NCBI RefSeq assembly: GCF_041734735.1
Contig: NC_134906.1
Coordinates: forward strand, 30,599,803 to 30,663,802
Direction: 5' to 3'
DNA from: Babylonia areolata
Lineage: Eukaryota > Mollusca > Gastropoda > Neogastropoda > Buccinidae
Length of the DNA: 64,000 bases
Of this stretch, positions 24,401-35,377 are shown piece after piece. The notes beneath the pieces were generated by a model that saw only the letters and a program-made list of their open reading frames with translations, was not told where the DNA came from and did no database searches. The translations under genes were made by a program, and so were the position numbers. The first letter of the stretch is position 1. Each line of letters starts with the position of its first letter.

Positions 24401-27400
24401 CTCCCCCCCCCCCTCCTCATCACTGTCTTGTTGGCTTTGTACATCTGGCTTTGTCTTCCTGCCCCCCCCTCCCCCTCCCCCTCCCCCTCCTCACTGTCTT
24501 GTTGGCTTTGTACATCTGGCTTTGTCTTCCTGCTGCCCCCCCCCACCCCTCCCCCTCCTCACTGTCTTGTTGGCTTTGTACATCTGGCTTTGTCTTCCTG
24601 CCCCCCTCCCCCTCCCCCCTCCCCCTCCTCACTGTCTTGTTGGCTTTGTACATCTGGCTTTGTCTTCCTGCTGCCCCCCCCCCACCCCTCCCCCTCCTCA
24701 CTGTCTTGTTGGCTTTGTACATCTGGCTTTGTCTTCCTGCCCCCCTCCCCCTCCCCCTCCCCCTCCTCACTGTCTTGTTGGCTTTGTACATCTGGCTTTG
24801 TCTTCCTGCCCCCCTCCCCTCCCCCTCCTCATCACTGTCTTGTTGGCTTTGTACATCTGGCTTTGTCTTCCTGCCCCCCCCTCCCCCCTCCCCCTCCCCC
24901 TCCCCCTTCCCCTCCTCCTCACTGTCTTGTTGGCTTTGTACATCTGGCTTTGTCTTCCTGCTGCCCCCCCTCCCCCTCCCCCCCCCCTCCCCCTCCCCCT
25001 TCCCCTCCTCCTCACTGTCTTGTTGGCTTTGTACATCTGGCTTTGTCTTCCTGCCCCCCCCCTCCCCCTCCCCCTCCCCCTCCCCCTTCCCCTCCTCCTC
25101 ACTGTCTTGTTGGCTTTGTACATCTGGCTTTGTCTTCCTGCCCCCCCCCTTCCCCTCCCCCTCCCCCTCCCCCTCCCCCTTCCCCTCCTCCTCACTGTCT
25201 TGTTGGCTTTGTACATCTGGCTTTGTCTTCCTGCCCCCCCTCCCCCTCCCCCTCCCCCCACCCCCTCCTCCTCACTGTCTTGTTGGCTTTGTACATCTGG
25301 CTTTGTCTTCCTGCCCCCCTCCCCCTCATCACTGTCTTGTTGGCTTTGTACATCTGGCTTTGTCTTCCTGCCCCCCTCCCCTCCCCCTCCTCATCACTGT
25401 CTTGTTGGCTTTGTACATCTGGCTTTGTCTTCCTGCTGCCCCCCCTCCCCCTCCCCCACCCTCCCCCTTCCCCCTTCCCCTCCTCCTCACTGTCTTGTTG
25501 GCTTTGTACATCTGGCTTTGTCTTCCTGCTGCCCCCCCCCCACCCCTCCCCCTCCTCACTGTCTTGTTGGCTTTGTACATCTGGCTTTGTCTTCCTGCCC
25601 CCCTCCCCCCTCCCCCTCCCCCTCCTCACTGTCTTGTTGGCTTTGTACATCTGGCTTTGTCTTCCTGCCCCCCTCCCCTCCCCCTCCTCATCACTGTCTT
25701 GTTGGCTTTGTACATCTGGCTTTGTCTTCCTGCCCCCCCCTCCCCCTCCCCCTCCCCCTCCCCCTTCCCCTCCTCCTCACTGTCTTGTTGGCTTTGTACA
25801 TCTGGCTTTGTCTTCCTGCTGCCCCCCCTCCCCCTCCCCCCCCCTCCCCCTCCCCCTTCCCCTCCTCCTCACTGTCTTGTTGGCTTTGTACATCTGGCTT
25901 TGTCTTCCTGCCCCCCCCTCCCCCTCCCCCTCCCCCTCCCCCTTCCCCTCCTCCTCACTGTCTTGTTGGCTTTGTACATCTGGCTTTGTCTTCCTGCCCC
26001 CCCCCTTCCCCTCCCCCTCCCCCTCCCCCTCCCCCTTCCCCTCCTCCTCACTGTCTTGTTGGCTTTGTACATCTGGCTTTGTCTTCCTGCCCCCCCTCCC
26101 CCTCCCCCCTCCCCCCCACCCCCTCCTCCTCACTGTCTTGTTGGCTTTGTACATCTGGCTTTGTCTTCCTGCCCCCCTCCCCCTCATCACTGTCTTGTTG
26201 GCTTTGTACATCTGGCTTTGTCTTCCTGCCCCCCCTCCCCCTCCCCCTCCTCACTGTCTTGTTGGCTTTGTACATCTGGCTTTGTCTTCCTGCCCCCCAC
26301 CCCTCCCCCTCCTCACTGTCTTGTTGGCTTTGTACATCTGGCTTTGTCTTCCTGCCCCCCTCCCCTCCCCCTCCTCATCACTGTCTTGTTGGCTTTGTAC
26401 ATCTGGCTTTGTCTTCCTGCTGCCCCCCCTCCCCCTCCCCCACCCTCCCCCTTCCCCCTTCCCCTCCTCCTCACTGTCTTGTTGGCTTTGTACATCTGGC
26501 TTTGTCTTCCTGCTGCCCCCCCTCCCCCTCCCCCCCCCCTCCCCCTCCCCCCTTCCCCTCCTCCTCACTGTCTTGTTGGCTTTGTACATCTGGCTTTGTC
26601 TTCCTGCCCCCCCTCCCCCTCCCCCTCCCCCTCCCCCTTCCCCTCCTCCTCACTGTCTTGTTGGCTTTGTACATCTGGCTTTGTCTTCCTGCCCCCCCCC
26701 CCTTCCCCTCCCCCTCCCCCTCCCCCTCCCCCTTCCCCTCCTCCTCACTGTCTTGTTGGCTTTGTACATCTGGCTTTGTCTTCCTGCCCTCCCTCCCCCT
26801 CCCCCTCCCCCCACCCCCTCCTCCTCACTGTCTTGTTGGCTTTGTACATCTGGCTTTGTCTTCCTGCCCCCCTCCCCCTCATCACTGTCTTGTTGGCTTT
26901 GTACATCTGGCTTTGTCTTCCTGCCCCCCCTCCCCCTCCCCCTCCCCCTCCTCACTGTCTTGTTGGCTTTGTACATCTGGCTTTGTCTTCCTGCCCCCCA
27001 CCCCTCCCCCTCCTCACTGTCTTGTTGGCTTTGTACATCTGGCTTTGTCTCCCTGCCCCCCCTCCCCCTCCTCCTCACTGTCTTGTTGGCTTTGTACATC
27101 TGGCTTTGTCTTCCTGCATAGTGCTTCAGTCTCTTGTTGTGTCGTGCATAGTGCTTCACTCTCTTGTTGTGTCGTGCATAGTGCTTCACTTCTCTTGTTG
27201 TGTCGTGCATAGTGCTTCACTTCTCTTGTTGTGTCGTGCATAGTGCTTCAGTCTCTTGTTGTGTCGTGCATAGTGCTTCAGTCTCTTGTTGTGTCGTGCA
27301 TAGTGCTTCAGTCTCTTGTGTCGTGCATAGTGCTTCAGTCTCTTGTTGTGTCGTGCATAGTGCTTCAGTCTCTTGTTGTGTCGTGCATAGTGCTTCAGTC

Positions 27401-28059
27401 TCTTGTTGTGTCGTGCATAGTGCTTCAGTCTCTTGTTGTGTCGTGCATAGTGCTTCAGTCTCTTGTTGTGTCGTGCATAGTGCTTCAGTCTCTTCTTTAT
27501 CACACGGCCTGAGTGTGCACACTGATATTTTCCAAACTGGTTGCCGCTGGAAGGCCGTGTCTTCAAGTTCTGTATTTTGTGGTGTTTTTTAATTTATCCA
27601 TTCACTCGTTATTTTAGGGTATCAGTTATTGCGGCTGGGATTGAGTTCATTGTTTGGTTAGTCTTATGTTTGTAGGTGATGAAATATATATGAACTTTTC
27701 TTGTTATAGTCCGTGTTTGTCTTGTGTCGGTGTAAGAACTGGGTTGGGCGAGGGGTGGGGGTGGAGGTGGGCGAGGAGTGGGGGCGGGGGCGGCTGGTGT
27801 CCGTTCTCTCTTAGAACCTGACACATGTCATTGTCATACACCTTTACAAAGTGAGCGTTGACAAAGTTACCACAAAGAAAGTCCATGATTAACACTGTAT
27901 CTGCTGTCTATATTCTGACAGTTACCTGCTGATGCTTCATGAATGAGACTTTCACTGTCACCTGGTCATTGTGTAACTTAACGTTTTTATTATTGTCTTC
28001 ATTGGTAAATGTATGTCACTGTGGATCGATCATAATGGGGTATAACGATTATGGTATGT

Positions 28060-28093
<34 letters not shown>

Positions 28094-29799
28094 CAAATGT
28101 ACATGTTATGCAAGTTTACAAAGTGTTGACAAAGTTACCACAAAGAAAGTCCATGATTAACACTGTATCTGCTGTCTATATTCTGACAGTTCCCTGCTGA
28201 TGCTTCATGAATGAGACTTTCACTGTCACCTGGTCATTGTGTAACTTAACGTTTTTATTAGCATCTTGACATCGACAGATGATAATGTGACATAGACCAG
28301 TACCTTTTTAACCACCATTTACCTTAATCAGTAACACGGGGGGGAAAATGAGTGAATGGGTATCGATCATAGGTGGGTTCAATGAATCTATATTCGTTCA
28401 GTTTATTTGCAGTTGTGCTGTGCGTTTGTTGCCATGTGTGCATGCGCCCGTGTTCATGTGTCCACATTTTGTTTTACGCATGCTTAGAAAATAACGATTG
28501 CAAAGAGGACAAAGTTGTGTACCTCGTGTCAGGAGAGAGTTACCACTCTTTGTTTGTATTACAAAAAGCCGATGATTATCAATCACATCTGCTGTCTATA
28601 TTCTGACAGTTCTCTGCTGATGCTTGTGGTATGAGGCTTTCCTAGTGGACCGGTTACTTTATTGTTTTGACTGTGAACAGAATGAAGAGGAAAGTGTGGA
28701 ACATGAAGAGAACGGCGATAACAAGAAAGGAAAATGCAGGAAGTCAATACAAAAACACCTCCACAGAGTGGCCACCCCCTCCACTCACAATTAAAATCAA
28801 TGCTGCTTGTGCCACCCATTCACACAGCACACAGGAAAACAAACGGTTCTTTGGAACGAACACACACGGCCTGAAAAACTCCGGACTTGTTCTCATACCG
28901 ATCTGAAAGAACACTTTATTAAAGAACACTTTAGGGAAGAACACTTTATTAAAGAACACTTTAGGGAAGAACACTTTATTAAAGAACACTTTATTAAAGA
29001 ACACTTTAGGGAAGAACACTTTATTAAAGAACACTTTAGGGAAGAACACTGACATCAAACAGCTACAGCAGTGTCCTGCAGGGTTGAGATGTGAACCTTG
29101 TGCAGACATCTATAAAAGTTGTCAATAAAATCAGTGACATTTCAAAAGTACACAATGTAACAAGTGTTTCTTAACGCTGATCCACAATAGTCTTCTTTCA
29201 GCCAGGTTTAGCTGTGATTGGGTCAACTTTGTGTGTGTCATGGTGTGTGTGTGTGTGTGTGTGTGTGTGCGTTGGTGTGTGTGTGTGTGTGATGGTGTGT
29301 GTGTGTGCATGTGATGGTGTATGTGTGTATATATATAATGTGTGCGTGTGCGTGTGATGGTGAATGTGTGTATATATATGTGTGTGTGTGGTTGGTGTTG
29401 GTGTGTGTGTGTGGTTGGTGTGTGTGTGTGTGGTTGGGGTGTGTGTGTGTGTGTGTATGTGGTTGATGTGTGTGTGTGGTTGGTGTGTGTGTGTAATGTG
29501 TGTGTGTGTGTGGTTGGTGTGTGTGTGTGTGGTTGGTGCGCGCGCGTGTGTGTGTGTGTGCGTGTAATGTGTGTGTGTGTTGGCAGGAGCACGAGAGTCA
29601 CCTGAACATGATGGACGGACTGATCGTACAACTGCTGCAGGAGAAATGGAAAACTTTCGTCAGGTTCAGGTGAGGCAATAGAGGTAAAACCCCTGTGAGA
29701 AATGGAAAACTTTCGTCAGGTTCAGGTGAGGCAATAGAGGTAAAACCCCTGTGAGAAATGGAAAACTTTCGTCAGGTTCAGGTGTCTCTGTGTCTCTCA

Positions 29800-29844
<45 letters not shown>

Positions 29845-31199
29845 ACACACACACCACATACACACACATACACCACATACACACACACCACATACGCACA
29901 CACACACACACACACACACATACACCACATACACACACACACACCACATACACACACACACATACACCACATACACACACCACACCACACCACACCACCA
30001 CCACCCAACCCCCCACCCCCACCTCCCCCACCCCACCCCACCCCCAGACACACACACACACCAGACACCCACACAGCATGTTGACACTGTGTGACAGGTT
30101 CTACCGTCGCTTCGTGCTGTTCTTGCTGTACTTCTGTACCTTCGTGACGGCCTTTGCTCTCCGGCCAGGCAGAGACCTGTGTGCCTTTCGCAACGATACC
30201 AGCCAGCTGTGGGGCTGCACCCAGACTGGGCCCAACAGGACTGTCGACCCCTGCTACCTGCTGAGGCCCTACACAAAGGACGATGTTGTACGTGCGATTT
30301 TCGGAGGGTGGGGCGTTATTTTATTTTATTTTTTCTATTTGTTTCTTTGATAATGATTATAGTAATGACAATGGTAATGGCAAAAATAATAATAGTATGA
30401 TGGTGATGATGATAATACTAGTACTACTACTACTACCACGGATAATAATGACAATAATAACATACTACTACTGCTACAACTACTACTACTACTAATGATG
30501 ATAATATTAATGATAAGAATGATGATGATGATGATGGAAGCAATGATAACGATAAGAATGATAAGGAGGAGAGTAAAACACGATAAGACAAAATCTTTAT
30601 TATCGAGGGTACGTATATATGTATGTGTATGTTCGACTATGACCATCAGAACAGCAGAGGAGGTAACTGCTGTCCCGACTCACGTCTTCCCTGAAAACAC
30701 TTCATTCATTGACGTCTTCCCTGAAAACACTTCATTCATTGACGTCTTCCCTGAAAACACTTCATTCATTGACGTCTTCCCTGAAAACACTTCATTGACG
30801 TCTTCCCTGAAAACACTTCATTCATTGACGTCTTCCCTGAAAACACTTCATTGACGTCTTCCCTGAAAACACTTCATTCATTGACGTCTTCCCTGAAAAC
30901 ACTTCATTCATTGACGTCTTCCCTGAAAACACTTCATTGACGTCTTCCCTGAAAACACTTCATTCATTGATGTCTTCCCTGAAAACACTTCATTCACGTT
31001 TTCCCTGAAAACACACTTCATTCATTCACATCTTCCCTGAAAACACACTTCATTCATTCACATCTTCCCTGAAAACACACTTCATTCATTCACATCTTCC
31101 CTGAAAACACACTTCAATAAACTGATGTAGAGCAACGCCGTGCCACTCCATTCTTCTAATGGTGCATTTCTCGTGTGTGTGTGTGTGTGTAATGTGTGT

Positions 31200-31234
<35 letters not shown>

Positions 31235-33330
31235 CAGGCCAGACTGGTGATGGAGGTGGGGGTGATGGTGGGAGCTGTGTTCTATCTGCTGTTGGCCCTG
31301 AAGGAGATCCAGCATCAGGGATTCCGTGTCTTCTTCTCCACTCTGGTCTGTACACTGTGGTCTGTACACTCTCTCTGGTCTGTACACTGTGGTCTGTACA
31401 CTGTCACTGTGGTCAGTATGCTGTCACTGTGGTGTGTACACTGTCACTCTGGTCAGTATGCTGTCACTCTGGTCTGTACACTGTCACTCTGGTCTGTACA
31501 CTGTCACTGTGGTCTGTACACTGTCACTGTGGTCTGTACACTGTCACGGTGGTCAATACACTGTCACTGTGGTGTGTACACTGTCACGGTGGTCTGTACA
31601 CTGTCACGGTGGTCTGTACACTGTCACTTTGGTCTGTACACTGTCACGGTGGTCTGTACACTGTCACTGTGGTCTGTACACTGTCACTGTGGTGTGTACA
31701 CTGTCACTGTGGTCAATACACTGTCACTGTGGTGTGTACACTGTCACGGTGGTCTGTACACTGTCACTGTGGTGTGTACACTGTCACTGTGGTCAATACA
31801 CTGTCACTGTGGTCAGTATGCTGTCACTGTGGTCTGTACACTGTCACTGTGGTCTGTACACTGTCACTTTGGTCTGTACACTCTCTCTGGTCTGTACGCT
31901 GTCACCGTGGTCTGTACGCTGTCACCGTGGTCAGTACACTGTCACCGTGGTCTGTACACTGTCACCATGGTGTGTACACTGTCACTGTGGTGTGTACACT
32001 GTCACTGTGGTGTGTACACTGTCACTGTGGTCTGGTCTGTACGCTGTCACTGTGGTGTGTACACTGTGTACACTGTCACTGTGGTGTGTACTGTGGTGTG
32101 TACACTGTCGCTGTGGTTTGTACTGTGGTGTGTACACTGTCACTGTGGTGTGTACTGTGGTGTGTACACTGTCACTGTGGTGTGTACTGTGGTGCGTACA
32201 CTGTCACTGTGGTGTGTACACTGTCACTGTGGTGTGTACTGTGGTGGTGTGTACACTGTCACTGTGGTCAGTACAAAGCAGCACATAGTATTTTCAAATA
32301 TTTACATTCTGGTGATGTATTTTCCTTCAGCTGAGGCAGTAGTGTGGTGTGGCCATCGTAACTGACTGTAAGCACAATGTCAAATGAGTTCCACACTTTG
32401 CTTCAGCTGTGTGAGTGACCCATGAAACGTATTCCTGTAACCCCACGAAGAGTCCTTGTTGTTGTCTCTCAAGTGCTGTGTGTTGTGAAGCGTGCATCAC
32501 GTTCCGTGCTGTGTGTTGTGAAGCGTGCATCACGTGCCGTGCTGTGTGTTGTGAAGCGTGTGTCACGTGCCGTGTTGTGAAGCGTGCATCACGTGCCGTG
32601 CTGTGTTGTGAAGCGTGCATCACGTGCCGTGCTGTGTGTTGTGAAGCGTGTGTCACGTTCCGTGCTGTGTGTTGTGAAGCGTGCATCACGTGCCGTGCTG
32701 TGTTGTGAAGCGTGTGTCACGTGCCGTGCTGTGTGTTGTGAAGCGTGCATCACGTGCCGTGCTGTGTTGTGAAGCGTGCATCACGTGCCGTGCTGTGTTG
32801 TGAAGCGTGCATCACGTGCCGTGCTGTGCTGTGTGACAGTGTGCCAGCCACGCCCCAGCCAAGGCCTTGCTGCTGCTGTCCACGGTGTTCGTGGTGCTGA
32901 TGCTGCCGGGAAGAGCCTTCTGCGCTCACCAGTACGAGGACATCATGGGAGTGCTGGCTATCCTCTGCACCGCCCCCTACTTCCTCTTCTTCTGCCGGTC
33001 AGTTATCCCCCTTACTATTTCTGTCGTTCAGTTTTCTGCCCCAGATGTTGGGGGTTGATAGGAAGGTTTTATAGTTAGTTCTGTGAATGAAAACGCAGAC
33101 ACACACACCTTGCACACAGAGGGGTTCTCTCTCCCCTCTCCCTCCCCCCCCCCCCTCTCTCTCTCTCTCACTTCCTCTCTTCTAATATGAATTGTCTATT
33201 TATTTTTGTGCGTTTCTTTTTCTATCTTTTTTTTTTATTCATTTTTTTTCATTTTGTGCCCCAGAGTTGGGTGAAAAGAATCGTTGTCATTATGCTTATC
33301 TCAATACACTGGAAACATAAAATTTCCTTT

Positions 33331-33427
<97 letters not shown>

Positions 33428-35297
33428 TGCAAAAACACTATGACGAACAATTCAGTAATATCAACACTATGACGAACGATACAATAATATCAACACTATG
33501 ACAAACAATAACATCAACGCTACAATCCACAGCGGTGTACGCACAGTGGGACCGTTCGTCGTCATGATCTACAAAATGATCCGGGGTGACCTGCTTCGCT
33601 TCGTCATCATCTACTCCATCTTTGTCATCGGATTCTCGCAAGGTGATTGTCATGTTGTCATCATTTTCCATTGGTGTAGTCAAGGTGATTGTCATGTTGT
33701 CATCATTTTCCATTGGTGTAGTCTGATGACCAAGGTGATTGTCATGTCATCGTTTTCCATTGGTGTAGTCTGATGATCAAGGTGATTGTCATGTTGTCAT
33801 CGTTTTCCATTGGGATAGTCTGATGATCAAGGTGATTGTCATGTTGTCATCGTTTTCCATTGGTGTAGTCTGATGATCAAGGTGATTGTCATGTTGTCAT
33901 CGTTTTCCATTGGTGTAGTCTGATGATCAAGGTGATTGTCATGTTATCATTTTCCATTGGTGTAGTCTGATGATCAAGGTGATTGTCATGTTGTCATTTT
34001 CCATTGGTGTAGTCTGATGATCAAGGTGATTGTCATGTTGTCATCGTTTTCCATTGGTGTAGTCTGATGATCAAGGTGATTGTCATGTTGTCATCGTTTT
34101 CCATTGGTGTAGTCTGATGATCAAGGTGATTGTCATGTTGTCATCATTTTCCATTGGTGTAGTCTGATGATCAAGGTGATTGTCATGTTGTCATCGTTTT
34201 CCATTGGTGTAGTCTGATGATCAAGGTGATTGTCATGTTGTCATCGTTTTCCATTGGTGTAGTCTGATGATCAAGGTGATTGTCATGTTGTCATCGTTTT
34301 CCATTGGTGTAGTCTGATGATCAAGGTGATTGTCATGTTGTCATCATTTTCCATTGGTGTAGTCTGATGATCAAGGTGATTGTCATGTTGTCATCGTTTT
34401 CCATTGGTGTAGTCTGATGATCAAGGTGATTGTCATGTCATCGTTTTCCATTGGGATAGTCTGATGATCAAGGTGATTGTCATGTTGTCATCATTTTCCA
34501 TTGGTGTAGTCTGATGATCAAGGTGATTGTCATGTCATCGTTTTCCATTGGTGTAGTCTGATGATCAAGGTGATTGTCATGTTGTCATCATTTTCCATTG
34601 GTGTAGTCTGATGATCAAGGTGATTGTCATGTCATCGTTTTCCATTGGTGTAGTCTGATGATCAAGGTGATTGTCATGTTGTCATCATTTTCCATTGGTG
34701 TAGTCTGATGATCAAGGTGATTGTCATGTTGTCATTTTCCATTGGTGTAGTCTGATGATCAAGGTGATTGTCATGTTGTCATCGTTTTCCATTGGTGTAG
34801 TCTGATGATCAAGGTGATTGTCATGTTGTCATCATTTTCCATTGGTGTAGTCTGATGATCAAGGTGATTGTCATGTTGTCATCGTTTTCCATTGGTGTAG
34901 TCTGATGATCAAGGTGATTGTCATGTTGTCATCGTTTTCCATTGGTGTAGTCTGATGATCAAGGTGATTGTCATGTTGTCATCATTTTCCATTGGTGTAG
35001 TCTGATGATCAAGGTGATTGTCATGTTGTCATCATTTTCCATTGGTGTAGTCTGATGATCAAGGTGATTGTCATGTTGTCATCGTTTTCCATTGGTGTAG
35101 TCTGATGATCAAGGTGATTGTCATGTTGTCATCGTGGTGGGGGGGGGGGGGGGGCGTAGGGGTTGCAACCTGTTTCGTCTTTCTGCTTTCTCTATGTCTT
35201 TCAGTCTGTCTGTGGATCTTCATATCTGTCTGTCTGCCTCTCTGTCTTCTCTTTCACTTCTCTCTCCAAACCTTCTCTCTCTCTGTCTCTTTATGTC

Positions 35298-35377
<80 letters not shown>

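Larger units (their letters stand above)
22101..28650 (+). repeat. Recurring ~125-bp module, four copies
   Basis: Copies at 22101-22225, 27863-27993, 28114-28260 and 28560-28650 share AAAGAAAGTCCATGATTAAC (first three), CTGCTGTCTATATTCTGACA (all) and GCTGATGCTTCATGAATGAG (variants). The copies at 27.9 and 28.1 kb are nearly identical, the other two diverged. All have the same orientation. Function is unknown; resemblance to the 8.4-11 kb module is weak. Confidence 0.75.

Noticed and set aside
22556-27243. Overlapping plus-strand open frames of 1521, 1495 and 1080 codons
   Set aside because: All three frames of the same array are open because the repeat unit lacks stops. Hydrophobic repeats such as [12 protein letters not shown] are translation artefacts.
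32849-32849. Alternative exon H acceptor at GCCAG
   Set aside because: It would leave the wrong phase with exon G and drop conserved spacing; GTGACAG at 32839 fits.
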